NCBI GenBank assembly: GCA_965203375.1
Contig: OZ241886.1
Location: 558,001-622,000, forward strand
Direction: 5' to 3'
Source of the DNA: CATQHS01 sp965203375
Lineage (GTDB): Bacteria > Actinomycetota > Acidimicrobiia > Acidimicrobiales > Aldehydirespiratoraceae
DNA length: 64,000 nucleotides
Shown here: piece after piece, positions 33,916-43,349 of the stretch
Numbering within the stretch: the first letter of the stretch is position 1
How the letters are laid out: each line of letters starts with the position of its first letter
Made by a program: the position numbers and the translations under genes
Notes under the pieces: generated by a model
Told to the model about the DNA's origin: nothing
Databases searched by the model: none
What the model saw: only the letters and a program-made list of their open reading frames with translations

Positions 33916-34206
33916 ATGGTGGTGGAGATGCTGATCTTCGAGGTGGCCGAGGCCGAGCGGGACCGGTGGCTCGAGGTCGAGGAGCAGGTTTGGAGCCGCT
34001 ACCTCGAGACCCGGCCCGGGTTCGCCGGCAAGCAGATGTGGGTTGAAGACGGCGACCCGCAGCGGGTTCACGCCGTGATCTGGTGGGAGTCCATGGCCGA
34101 CTGGGAGGCGGTGCCGTCGTCGGAGGTGGAGGCCACCGACGCGGCCATGGGCGAATGGCTGCGGGTTCCGACGCTCCGGTCCTTCCGGGTGGTCAGGGAC
34201 TGCTAG
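33916..34206 (+). CDS. TIGR03792-like protein (ferredoxin-fold ABM-like)
   Basis: A 96-residue protein. MLIFEVAEAERDRWLEVEEQ, then RYLETRPGFAGKQMWVE, IWWESMADWEAVP and an acidic/Ala helix follow the pattern of the TIGR03792 family, small proteins first noted in cyanobacteria and related in shape to antibiotic-biosynthesis monooxygenase domains. Function in the family is not established. An upstream in-frame start at 33829 would add an unconserved Arg/Ser-rich leader. Confidence 0.7.
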   Translation: MVVEMLIFEVAEAERDRWLEVEEQVWSRYLETRPGFAGKQMWVEDGDPQRVHAVIWWESMADWEAVPSSEVEATDAAMGEWLRVPTLRSFRVVRDC

Positions 34207-35642
34207 TGCCTCGCCGCCGCCGCTCGGTGGCCTTGGCGGGCAGCGCCCGACCCGGCCTGCGGCCTCGGCCGGGCCTGACATCCCAATCCGGCGGTAATGC
34301 GGCATCCGGGTTACGCGCCCGACCCGGCCCGCAGCTTCGGCCGGGCTTGACGGCTCGCCGTCTCCGCTCGGCGGCCTTGACGGGGGCGGCTTTCATCGGC
34401 GCGGCCGGGCTGATGGCCTCATGCGGCGGCAGTTCCGCGGTGACCGACGAGAGTTCGAGTTCGTCCGATCCCCAAGCCGGCCCGCAGGCCGATCCGGCCC
34501 CCGAGCCGGCGGCCAAGGCCGAAGCGCCCGACACCCCCGAAACGACGATTGAGGCTCCAACAGCGTTCGCCCTGCCCGACCCGCTGCCCGAGAACATTCC
34601 CAGCGCCCTTGACGACCCGAGGCACCCCGACTTCCCCGAGCCGCTGGTGGACCCGGCGGAGATCCGCCCGGGCGGCCCCCCTCCCGACGGCATCCCCTCC
34701 ATCGACGAACCCCGGTTCGAGCCCGCCTCCGAGGTGGACTGGCTGGCCGGCGCCGAGGCCGTGCTGGCGCTGGAGGCGGGCGGCGAGGCCCGGGCCTACC
34801 CGCTGCGGATCATGATCTGGCACGAGCTGGTCAACGATGTCGTCGGCGGGGTCCCCGTCACCGTCTCGTACTGCCCGCTGTGCAACTCGGCGGTGGCCTA
34901 CGACCGCCGGCTCGGCCCCCACGTCCTGGACTTCGGCACCTCGGGCCGCCTGCTCAACTCCTCGCTGGTCATGTACGACCGCCAGACCGAGAGCCTGTGG
35001 GCCCACTTCACCGGGCAGGCCATCATCGGCTATCTGGCCGGTGCCGAGCTGGACCTGGTTCCGGTCCAGACCGTGTCGTTCTACACCTTCCTGGCGGCCC
35101 ATCCCGACGGGGCCGTCCTGAGCCTGGAGACCGGCTATCCAGGCTACGCCGGGCGCTACGGGCAGAACCCCTATGTCGGCTACGACGACCCCGACGGCAC
35201 CCCGTTCCTGTACCGCGGCCCAACCGACGACCGCCTGCCCCCCATGACCAGGGTGCTGGCCGTGCGGGGCGACGGCCCCACCGCGGCCGTCCCCCTCGAC
35301 GCCCTCCGCCGGGATCGGGTCGTGTCGTTTGAGGCCCAGGGCCGGGCTCTGATCGCCCTGTACGCGCCGGGCACGGTCAGCGCCCTGGACACGGCCGACG
35401 TCTCTGAGGGCCGCGACGTGGGCGCCACCGGCGTCTTCTTGGCCGAGGCGGACGGGCGCCCCGTGACGGTGGAGCCCGCGGGCGACGGGATCTTCGCCGA
35501 TGCCGCCGACGGGTCCCTCTTCGACGTCCTGGGCCGCCGCCGGAACGGACCGGGCCCGGATCTGACGCCGGTCGAGCACCTCGACACCTTCTGGTTCGCG
35601 GTCACCGCCTTCGACCCCGAAACCGAGATCGCGTCCGGCTAG
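34206..35642 (+). CDS. DUF3179 domain lipoprotein
   Basis: An exported protein of 478 residues from GTG 34206, whose G overlaps the upstream stop. The better signal peptide begins at TTG 34347: MTARRLRSAALTGAAFIGAA followed by GLMASC, a lipobox-type cysteine. An acidic/Pro/Ala linker leads to the DUF3179 domain with IDEPRFEPASEVDWLAGAEA, RAYPLRIMIWHELVNDVVGG, the CPLCNSA motif and ETGYPGYAGRYGQNPY. Function is unknown; the CPLC pair suggests redox or metal chemistry. The region between the two starts contains a 72-bp-period duplication. Confidence 0.88.
   Translation: MPRRRRSVALAGSARPGLRPRPGLTSQSGGNAASGLRARPGPQLRPGLTARRLRSAALTGAAFIGAAGLMASCGGSSAVTDESSSSSDPQAGPQADPAPEPAAKAEAPDTPETTIEAPTAFALPDPLPENIPSALDDPRHPDFPEPLVDPAEIRPGGPPPDGIPSIDEPRFEPASEVDWLAGAEAVLALEAGGEARAYPLRIMIWHELVNDVVGGVPVTVSYCPLCNSAVAYDRRLGPHVLDFGTSGRLLNSSLVMYDRQTESLWAHFTGQAIIGYLAGAELDLVPVQTVSFYTFLAAHPDGAVLSLETGYPGYAGRYGQNPYVGYDDPDGTPFLYRGPTDDRLPPMTRVLAVRGDGPTAAVPLDALRRDRVVSFEAQGRALIALYAPGTVSALDTADVSEGRDVGATGVFLAEADGRPVTVEPAGDGIFADAADGSLFDVLGRRRNGPGPDLTPVEHLDTFWFAVTAFDPETEIASG
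34244..34351 (+). repeat. 72-bp-period duplication in the 5' end of the DUF3179 gene
   Basis: CGCCCGACCCGGCCTGCGGC at 34244 recurs as CGCCCGACCCGGCCCGCAGC at 34316, each running 36 bases to a GGGCyTGAC end. The period is 24 codons, so the frame is kept. A related block (CCGCTCGG-GGCCTTG) before the first copy reappears after the second. Confidence 0.8.
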
Positions 35643-35649
35643 AGCCCGG

Positions 35650-36147
35650 TCAGGAGGAGGCGGAGCGGGCGGCGGCCAGGCGGCTCGGCGAGCGGTAGGC
35701 GGTGCCCGTCACCCGGCCGTCGCTCACCTCGAGGTCCCAGATCGAGCCCTTGGCGCACTTCTGCGACTCGAACCGGTCGGCCAGGCCCGCTTCCCGCAGC
35801 CTCCACAGCACGGCCGGGATCAGGTCGCCGTGGCTGCACACGACGCTGTCGCCCTCAGCGCCGATCAGGCCGACCACCAGCTCGAAAGCCCGGTCGTAGC
35901 TGGCGCCCTCGGTCGCCTCGTCGGCCGGTTCGATCTCCACCCCCACGGCCGCAGCCAGAGGCTCCACCGTCTGGACACAGCGGACCGCCCGGCTGGAGAT
36001 GATCCTCCCGATGGGCCGCGAGGCCAGGGCCGCCCGGATGTCATCGGCCTGAGCCTGGCCCCGGGCGTCGAGGGACCGCTGGAGGTCCGGGCCGGACCAG
36101 CCGGACCGCATCCCGGCACTGGCGTGGCGGACCAAGTACAGCGACAT
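35650..36147 (-). CDS. SixA-like histidine phosphatase
   Basis: A 165-residue histidine phosphatase family protein. The LVRHASAG motif carries the phospho-accepting histidine, SRAVRCVQTVEPL holds the conserved second arginine and VVCSHGDLI the second histidine. Size matches SixA, which dephosphorylates phosphohistidine on signalling proteins. It ends eight bases from the DUF3179 gene (convergent). TACACT lies nine bases before the ATG. Confidence 0.88.
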   Translation of the reverse strand: MSLYLVRHASAGMRSGWSGPDLQRSLDARGQAQADDIRAALASRPIGRIISSRAVRCVQTVEPLAAAVGVEIEPADEATEGASYDRAFELVVGLIGAEGDSVVCSHGDLIPAVLWRLREAGLADRFESQKCAKGSIWDLEVSDGRVTGTAYRSPSRLAAARSASS

Positions 36148-36273
36148 GGCCCGGCGAGTGTACCGGCGCCCTTCAACCCCTCGGCCCGCCGTCACGCGTC
36201 TTCCGCCGCTTAGGCACCGGCGGTGTCGCTCACGCCCCCTCAGAAGCCTCGGCCCGGCGTCACAGCCCCCTTC

Positions 36274-36279
36274 TACTCT
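36274..36279 (+). promoter_or_regulatory. Leaderless-type -10 box (DNA methyltransferase)
   Basis: TACTCT lies seven bases before ATG 36287. Confidence 0.45.
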
Positions 36280-36286
36280 GGCGTAC

Positions 36287-37480
36287 ATGTGTAGGGATGG
36301 CGACAAGAAACCCGGCCGGGGCGTCCAGTTGAGCTTCTCCGCTGCCTCGACCATCCGCGCCCGGCCGCCCCGGCGCGCCAAGACTTCCGGTATGGGCGTC
36401 GGCGCGGCGATCTCTCTCTTCTCCGGGGCCGGGGGCCTCGACCTCGGGACGGAGGAGGCCGGGTTTCGCACCCTCGCCGCGGTGGAGTGGGACCAAGACG
36501 CGGCAGACACGCTGGAGAAGAACGCCAGCGAGTTCTTCCCGGCCTTGGCCGAAGTGCTGCGGGCCGACCTCCAACCCCTCGCCGCCGGCTCAACCGAGGG
36601 CATCTCCACCGCCGACATCCTTAAAGCGGCCGGGCTGGGCCGCCGAGAGGGCCCCGACCTTCTGGTGGGGGGCCCGCCCTGCGTCGCCTTCTCCAAGTCC
36701 GGGTTCTGGCTCGACTGGAAGCGCGACGGGGCCGACCCCGCGGCCAGCCTGCTTCAGGCCTATACCAGAGTTCTGGCCGAGGCCAGGCCCCGCTGGTTCA
36801 TCCTGGAGAACGTCTACGCGCTGACCTTCGACAATCAGGCCAGCCGACCCGCGTTCAAGCGCCTGCTCAAAGAGATCGAGGGGTCCGGCTACCGGTGCCG
36901 CTGGCGGGTGCTGAACGCGGCCGACTACGGGGTGCCGCAGTCGCGTCCCCGCCTCTTCGTCGTGGGCGCGGCCAAGGGCGAGGAGCTGCCCGAGCTGCCA
37001 GCGCCCACCCATCACGGCGACTGGGAGCGGAGAAAGACGCTGGGTGGCCCGCTGCCGCACGTCGATTCAGCGTCGGCGCTGGCCGGACTGGTCACCCACC
37101 CCGAGCCGGAGGAGGTCGTGCGGGGCAAGTGGGGGCACCTGCTCCCGGAGATCCCTCCGGGCGGGAACTACCTGCACTTCACCGAACAGCGGGGCCACCC
37201 TGAGCCCATCTTCGAGTGGCGGTCCCGCTACTGGTCGTTCCTGCTGAAGCTCGATCCGAACCGGCCCTCGCCCACCATCCAGGCCCACCCCGGCCCGAAC
37301 GTGGGGCCATTCCACTGGGACAATCGCAGGCTGCGGGTGCCCGAGCTGCGCAGGCTGTTCACCTTCCCCGACTCTTTCGGCTTCGTCGGACGGCGGGCTT
37401 CTGTCCAATCCCAGATCGGCAACTCTGTGCCCCCGCTGCTGAGCCGCAAGGTGGCCGAGCCCATAGCCGCTCTCCTCTGA
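36287..37480 (+). CDS. DNA (cytosine-5)-methyltransferase
   Basis: A type II modification enzyme of 397 residues. Conserved motifs are I (ISLFSGAGGLDLG), IV (GGPPCVAFSKSG, catalytic Cys in PPC), VI (ENV), VIII (PQSRPRLFVVGA) and X (QIGNSVPPLLSRKVAEPI). The target recognition region lies around 37020-37300. ATG 36287 has a -10 box at leaderless spacing; ATG 36392 is an alternative that removes 35 unconserved residues. It faces the EcoRV-like nuclease gene, with 84 bases between the stops; that gap holds a run of nine G but no clear terminator. Confidence 0.94.
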   Translation: MCRDGDKKPGRGVQLSFSAASTIRARPPRRAKTSGMGVGAAISLFSGAGGLDLGTEEAGFRTLAAVEWDQDAADTLEKNASEFFPALAEVLRADLQPLAAGSTEGISTADILKAAGLGRREGPDLLVGGPPCVAFSKSGFWLDWKRDGADPAASLLQAYTRVLAEARPRWFILENVYALTFDNQASRPAFKRLLKEIEGSGYRCRWRVLNAADYGVPQSRPRLFVVGAAKGEELPELPAPTHHGDWERRKTLGGPLPHVDSASALAGLVTHPEPEEVVRGKWGHLLPEIPPGGNYLHFTEQRGHPEPIFEWRSRYWSFLLKLDPNRPSPTIQAHPGPNVGPFHWDNRRLRVPELRRLFTFPDSFGFVGRRASVQSQIGNSVPPLLSRKVAEPIAALL

Positions 37481-37564
37481 AACAGGCGAGTCGCCTGCCA
37501 CCCGCCCCGATCTGATCGACCCAAGGCCATGGGTCTGATTGAGGGGGGGGGGCGGGTTCGCTGG

Positions 37565-38326
37565 CTACCCACCCCATCTGTCGAGGGCTCGGCGCAGGAG
37601 CCGCTCCGCCTCGGGTGACTTCTTCCAATTGCGGGCCGAGTGTCTCCAGTAGTCGTAGAACTCTTCGGCTGAGGCGAACTCTCCGGTCCCGGCCACCAGA
37701 TCGTCAATGGTGCTGACCGAGCCTATGTACTCGCGAGTGGCCGAGGCCCGGGCTTTAGATGCGATGCTCCAGGTTTCGTGTACAACCACTTGGACCTCCG
37801 TGATCCGCTCAGAGAGCGCTGGATCGAACGTGTAGATCACAACCACAGAGACGTGTTCCCGATAGTCGCCGAAGGGCCGGAGAATGCCGGAGAACTTGAG
37901 CTGGGGCCACAGGAAGTAAGTGTTTCCCGTGTAGAGGACGATCCGGTTGTTGAGCCTGGTTCCCGATTTACCGCGCCGGGCGCATTTGATGTCGACTGCC
38001 CGGTAACCGTCGCCGAACATCTTCCCGGAGAACTCGAGGTCAGGGTACGAGCGCTGCGTGCCCTCTGTCACGGCAGCGTCCCCGGCAAGATTCCTCGTAT
38101 CGAGCAGATGTGCTCGGAGTTCAATCTCCATGATGTTCGCCAAGGCAGCCGGCTCCGTGGGGAGTGGAAGAAGATGTCCTGCCTCTGTTAGCTTCGCCCG
38201 CAGCTCGGCGGCTGAACTGGCGCTTATAAGCCATCGGTGGTCGGCTTGTTCGCGGAAAATGCCGACGATTGAGGGCTGCCAGGCGGTGGTGCGGGCCCGC
38301 AGCCATTCGATCAGGGGTGATGGCAT
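37565..38326 (-). CDS. EcoRV-family type II restriction endonuclease
   Basis: A 253-residue nuclease. Residues 94-114 read YPD...VDIK, the PD-(D/E)xK core (P95, D96, D112, K114), matching the YPD...IDIK of EcoRV. Further agreement with EcoRV is seen at PFGDYREH (EcoRV PFDQYIAH), a VxVIYT strand, and the C-terminal YIGSVS and EEFYDYWRHS (EcoRV NIGSIH and DEFLDYWRNY). A glutamate in MEIEL (67 or 69) may correspond to Glu45. The segment matching the EcoRV R-loop (GSGNTTN) reads ASATREY, so the recognised sequence probably differs. Length is near the 245 of EcoRV. Gene GC is lower than that of its neighbours, compatible with transfer. Confidence 0.85.
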   Translation of the reverse strand: MPSPLIEWLRARTTAWQPSIVGIFREQADHRWLISASSAAELRAKLTEAGHLLPLPTEPAALANIMEIELRAHLLDTRNLAGDAAVTEGTQRSYPDLEFSGKMFGDGYRAVDIKCARRGKSGTRLNNRIVLYTGNTYFLWPQLKFSGILRPFGDYREHVSVVVIYTFDPALSERITEVQVVVHETWSIASKARASATREYIGSVSTIDDLVAGTGEFASAEEFYDYWRHSARNWKKSPEAERLLRRALDRWGG

Positions 38327-38390
38327 CGGTTTAGATTCCAGATCGGTTGACTCGGGCCCTGCGACAACCAGGCTGCCCGACGGGCCGGGC

Positions 38391-39104
38391 TCAGGGTTGG
38401 ACGGTGGTTACGCAGCGGTCGTCGCCGGCGGGGAGCGAGGCGCTGGTGTCGGCGCCGGCCGGTCCGTAGAGCTGGGCGAGCATCCCCCGGACCATGCCCC
38501 GGTCCACCGCGCAGATCACCGGGTGCTCCACCGCCGCGTCGCCGAAGGGGCAGTTCTCGGCCACGATCCGCAGCTCGTCGCCCCGCTTCTCGGCGTGGGC
38601 GGCGAAGCCGTGGGCCGACAGCGCGTCGGCCACCACATGCAGGGCGGTGCGGAACGACCGCGGCCCGGCGGAGAGGTCGAGCCCGGCCGCCATGGACCGC
38701 CCGTACTCGGCCCCCACCTCCTCGGCCATCTCGGCCGCCGCCTCCGGCCCGAGCATGGCCAGGGCCCGGCCCAGCAGGGTGACCAGGATGTCGTCGTGGC
38801 GCACCGCCACCTCCAGGGCCACCCTGGCCTCGGTGGCCCGGTACCGCTTGGAGGGCCGCCCCGCCCCGCCCGACGGCTTCGACGCGGCCACCTCCAAATA
38901 CCGGCCCGAGGCCAGCTTGTCGAGGTGGTGGCGGGCCACGTTGGGGTGCAGGTCGAACCGGCGGGCCGCCTCGGCCGCCGTCACCCCGTTGGGCGACTCG
39001 TGGGCGAACAGGTAGATGCCGCGGCGGGTGGGGTCGCCGAAGGCCGAGGTGATGGCGGTGACGGTGGAGGCGAACTCCGCCGGGCTGAGGGACGACCTCT
39101 CCAC
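38391..39104 (-). CDS. Winged-helix regulator, SufR-like
   Basis: A 237-residue regulator. The N-terminal ArsR/DeoR-type winged helix (FGDPTRRGIYLFAHESPNG, AAEAARRFDLHPNVARHHLD, AGRPSKRYRAT wing) is followed by a helical region and a C-terminal segment with spaced cysteines (ENCPFGDAAVEHPVICAVD and DDRCVT). The cysteine pattern recalls SufR-type iron-sulfur regulators. GTG 39104 has TACACT six bases upstream. Divergent from mrp, an Fe-S carrier gene, which fits Fe-S control. Confidence 0.8.
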   Translation of the reverse strand: MERSSLSPAEFASTVTAITSAFGDPTRRGIYLFAHESPNGVTAAEAARRFDLHPNVARHHLDKLASGRYLEVAASKPSGGAGRPSKRYRATEARVALEVAVRHDDILVTLLGRALAMLGPEAAAEMAEEVGAEYGRSMAAGLDLSAGPRSFRTALHVVADALSAHGFAAHAEKRGDELRIVAENCPFGDAAVEHPVICAVDRGMVRGMLAQLYGPAGADTSASLPAGDDRCVTTVQP

Positions 39105-39178
39105 GCCGGTAGTGTAGGCAGCCGCCCTCGCCCTCTCGGAGCCCCGCCCTCCCGGAGCCCTCTCCCCGGAGCCCTGCC

Positions 39179-40318
<1,140 letters not shown>

Positions 40319-40337
40319 GGAGACCGAGGAGGCCAGC

Positions 40338-40565
40338 GTGAACGTCCGCATCGGAGTGACCGACAATCCCCGCGAGATCACCGTGAGCCTCGGCGCCGCC
40401 GCCGACCGCGACGCCCTGCGGGCCTCCGTCGACGCCGCCCTGGCCGGCGACCGCCCCTCGCTGTGGCTGACCGACGACCAGGGCCGCGAGATCGCGGTGG
40501 CCGCGGCCCGAATCGCCTACGTGGAGATCATGCCGACCGGCTCCAACCCCATCGGCTTCGGCTGA
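40338..40565 (+). CDS. DUF3107 family protein
   Basis: A 75-residue protein (VRIGVTDNPREITVSL ... VAAARIAYVEIMPTGSN) of a small actinobacterial family of unknown function. GTG 40338 follows a GAGGAG-rich site and lies 19 bases after mrp, so the two are probably co-transcribed. Confidence 0.85.
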   Translation: MNVRIGVTDNPREITVSLGAAADRDALRASVDAALAGDRPSLWLTDDQGREIAVAAARIAYVEIMPTGSNPIGFG

Positions 40566-40580
40566 CCCCGTCCGGCGCCC

Positions 40581-42182
40581 ATGGCCAGCCTGGCTGAGCT
40601 CGCCGGGGCCCGCACCGCCCTCGACGAGCGGGCCGTCGATCATCTCCAGCGCCTGGTGGGGGCGTGGGCGCTGCTGGCCGACCTGTCCTTCTCGGACCTG
40701 CTGGTGTACGCCCCCTGCCGCGCCGCCACCGACGGCGGGAGCGAGGGCGGCGGCGGAGGAGGCGAGAACGGGGCCGCGCCGGCCGCGGACGGTTCCCGGT
40801 CCGCCGAAGGCGAAGGTGCCTTCATCGCGCTGGCCCACGTCCGCTGCACCACCGGCCCCACCGTGTACCCCGTCGACCCGGTCGGCGCTCTGGCCGACAC
40901 CGAGACCGCCTCGCTGCTGGGCCGGGCCATGTCCGGCCGGACCCTGAGCCGCTGCACCGTCACCCGCCGCGACCGCCGGATGATCGGGGTCGACGACGAT
41001 GTGGTCACCGAGCAGGCCCGACTGCCGGGGCTCGACTCCGACCTGATCGTCGACTGCGTGCCGGTCCGGGTGGCCGGGGAGGTGGCCGCCGTCCTCACCC
41101 GCCAGTCCGGCCCCGCCCCCATCGGCCACTCCAACCCGCTGGCCGCCACCTACCGGGCCCTCTACGACCGGTTCACCCTGATGATCGCCGACGGCCGCTT
41201 CCCCTACGACCGGTTCGAGCAGATCGGCGAGTTCCGCGAGCCCCGGGTGGGCGACGGGGTGATGGTGGTGGACCGGGAGGGCCGGGTCGAGTACATGTCG
41301 CCCAACGCCACCAGCGCCCTCAACCGGCTCGGCGTCATCGGGGCGGTTACCGGGCGCCGCCTCGACGACGTGGGGCTGGACGGCACCGTCATCCGCCGGT
41401 CGTTCGCCCGGCGGCGCTCCACCGTGTCCGAGCTGGAGCAGGGCCCGCACCTGGCCGTGGTGATGAGGTCGTACCCGCTGGTGGAGGGCGACCGGGCCAC
41501 CGGAGCGGTGGCTTTGATGCGCGACATATCCGAGCTGCGCCACCGCGACCAGCTCCTGATGTCCAAGGACGCCACCATCCAGGAGATCCACCACCGGGTC
41601 AAGAACAACCTCCAGACCGTGAGCTCGCTGCTGCGGCTCCAGGCCCGCCGGCTGGCCAGCGCCGAGGCCCGGGCCGCGGTGGAGCAGTCGGTGCGGCGCA
41701 TCTCCTCCATCGCCCTGGTGCATGAGTGCCTGGCGCTGGACCCGTCGCCGGCGGTCGATTTCGACACCATCGTGTCCTCGCTGGTGGAGATGGTGGAGGA
41801 GGGGTTCACCACCCCCGAGCGGCCGGTCCGCATCCGGGTGGCCGGCGCGGTCGGCGAGGTCCCCGGCGAGCTGGCCACGCCTTTGGCCGTGGTGCTCACC
41901 GAGCTGGTGCAGAACGCCTTCGACCACGGCTCGCCCGCCGGGGGGGAGATCACGCTGCGCTTCTCCCGGTCGGCCGGGGCGCTGGAGATGCAGGTGATCG
42001 ACGGCGGCCCCGGCGTGGCCGACGGCTTCTCGCTGGACCGCGACGCCGGCCTGGGCCTCACCATCGTGCGGACCTTCGTGGTCAAGGAGCTGAGGGGCCG
42101 CATCGGCATCCGGGCCGCGTCCGACGAGCCGCCCCGGGGCGCCCTGGTGGACGTGTCGGTGCCGGTCGCATCGGCTGGCTGA
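40581..42182 (+). CDS. PdtaS-like sensor histidine kinase
   Basis: A cytoplasmic-type histidine kinase of 533 residues without membrane helices. An N-terminal GAF-like domain contains a Gly/Ser-rich insert (about 40735-40810); a PAS domain follows (VMVVDREGRVEYMSPNATSA). The HisKA_2/HWE-type dimerisation box is IQEIHHRVKNNLQTVSSLL with the phospho-accepting His, and the ATPase domain shows ELVQNAFDHG, DGGPGVADGF and GLGLTIVRTFV. It resembles PdtaS of mycobacteria, which phosphorylates an ANTAR response regulator. No regulator gene is adjacent. Confidence 0.9.
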   Translation: MASLAELAGARTALDERAVDHLQRLVGAWALLADLSFSDLLVYAPCRAATDGGSEGGGGGGENGAAPAADGSRSAEGEGAFIALAHVRCTTGPTVYPVDPVGALADTETASLLGRAMSGRTLSRCTVTRRDRRMIGVDDDVVTEQARLPGLDSDLIVDCVPVRVAGEVAAVLTRQSGPAPIGHSNPLAATYRALYDRFTLMIADGRFPYDRFEQIGEFREPRVGDGVMVVDREGRVEYMSPNATSALNRLGVIGAVTGRRLDDVGLDGTVIRRSFARRRSTVSELEQGPHLAVVMRSYPLVEGDRATGAVALMRDISELRHRDQLLMSKDATIQEIHHRVKNNLQTVSSLLRLQARRLASAEARAAVEQSVRRISSIALVHECLALDPSPAVDFDTIVSSLVEMVEEGFTTPERPVRIRVAGAVGEVPGELATPLAVVLTELVQNAFDHGSPAGGEITLRFSRSAGALEMQVIDGGPGVADGFSLDRDAGLGLTIVRTFVVKELRGRIGIRAASDEPPRGALVDVSVPVASAG

Positions 42183-42284
42183 CCGCGGTCTCGCCGGGCT
42201 CGGCCCGGTGTGCGGCGGAGGAGCACCGGCGGCTTGGAGCGAGCGGCTGACCGCAGTCTCGCCGGGCCGGGCCGGTGTGCGGCA
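42177..42284 (+). repeat. Duplicated end of the kinase gene (68-bp period)
   Basis: GGCTGACCGCGGTCTCGCCG at 42177, which contains the kinase stop, recurs as GGCTGACCGCAGTCTCGCCG at 42245. About 39 bases are similar in both copies. Confidence 0.8.
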
Positions 42285-42309
42285 AGGCTCGGTCTGTAAG
42301 ACTGCGGCG

Positions 42310-42996
42310 GTGACGCTGGTGATCGCCCACCGGGGCGCCAGCGCCGTCGCCCCGGAGAACACGGTCGAGGCCTTTGAGGCCGCCCGCAGGCTGGGGGCCG
42401 ACTGGGTGGAGCTGGACGTGCGCCGCAGCGCCGACGGCGTGGCCGTCGTCCACCACGACGCCCACCTCAGCGACGGGCGGATGATCGGCGATCTGGCCGC
42501 CGCCGAGCTGCCCGACTACGTGCCCAGCCTGGCCGAGGCCCTGGAGGCGTGCGGCCCCATGGGGGTGAACATCGAGATCAAGAACCTCCCCGAGGACCCC
42601 GACTTCGACGGCGAGAACCTGGTGGCCGACGCGGTGGCCGGGCTCATCGCCGCCTACCTGGGGCCGGAGAGGGCCCTGGTGTCGTCGTTCAACGTGGACG
42701 CGGCCGACGCGGTGAGGGCCGCCGACCCGGCGGTGCCGACCGCCTTCCTCTACGGCTTCCTAGAGCCGGCCCAGGCCGTGGGGAGGGCCCGGGCCCACCA
42801 GATGGCGGCCATCCACCCCTTCGACCCCTGCGTGGACGCCGGTCTGGTCCGCCGGGCCCACGAAGCCGGCCTGGCCGTGAACGTCTGGACGGTGAACGAC
42901 CCCGGCCGCATGGCCGATCTGGTAGCCATGGGCGTGGACGGGATCATCACCGACACCCCCGACGTGGCCCGAACCGTCATCAACCCCGACCCGTGA
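42310..42996 (+). CDS. Glycerophosphodiester phosphodiesterase
   Basis: A 228-residue GDPD-family TIM-barrel enzyme that splits glycerophosphodiesters into glycerol-3-phosphate and an alcohol. IAHRGASAVAPENTVEAF with the catalytic His and metal Glu, WVELDVRRSADGVAVVHHD with the second His, NIEIKN, and VNVWTVNDPGRM are visible. No signal peptide, so cytoplasmic. GTG 42310 gives the usual N terminus; the ORF can be read back to 42208 through the repeat. Confidence 0.93.
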   Translation: MTLVIAHRGASAVAPENTVEAFEAARRLGADWVELDVRRSADGVAVVHHDAHLSDGRMIGDLAAAELPDYVPSLAEALEACGPMGVNIEIKNLPEDPDFDGENLVADAVAGLIAAYLGPERALVSSFNVDAADAVRAADPAVPTAFLYGFLEPAQAVGRARAHQMAAIHPFDPCVDAGLVRRAHEAGLAVNVWTVNDPGRMADLVAMGVDGIITDTPDVARTVINPDP

Positions 42997-43015
42997 GGTG
43001 CCCGAGCCAGGCGTT

Positions 43016-43021
43016 TAGAAT
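43016..43021 (+). promoter_or_regulatory. Leaderless-type -10 box (small protein)
   Basis: TAGAAT lies six bases before ATG 43028. Confidence 0.45.
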
Positions 43022-43027
43022 GGCGGC

Positions 43028-43237
43028 ATGAGCGACGTGCTTGCACGCTGGCCGCAGATGGACGATTTGCAGGCCGCCATCAGGGACTTGCAGGGCCTGA
43101 CTGACCTGCTGGACCTGACCCGTCAATGGCATCCGGTCCGCGGCGAGCTCGACGACCTCATACAGGACGCCTGCACTATGGCGCAGCAAAGGGTCAAGGA
43201 TCTACTCAACGACTATCTGAAGGCCAACGGGGCCTAA
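43028..43237 (+). CDS. Small hypothetical protein (69 residues)
   Basis: An acidic, helical 69-residue protein (MDDLQAAIRDLQGLTDLLDL ... VKDLLNDYLKANGA) with heptad-like leucines, possibly a short coiled coil. A TAGAAT box at leaderless spacing supports expression. No family recognised. The 112 bases that follow hold no gene I can support. Confidence 0.55.
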   Translation: MSDVLARWPQMDDLQAAIRDLQGLTDLLDLTRQWHPVRGELDDLIQDACTMAQQRVKDLLNDYLKANGA

Positions 43238-43349
43238 GGCACTGACGTGCCCGACCATGACCCGAGCCCCTTCGGGCGCGCCACCGACGCCCAATTGACA
43301 CAAACACCGGTGCAAACAGTTACTACTGGAACCATATTGATTTCACTCA

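Noticed and set aside
37481..37564. G-run of nine and possible terminator between the restriction-modification genes
   Set aside because: No stable perfect stem followed by a T-run on either strand.
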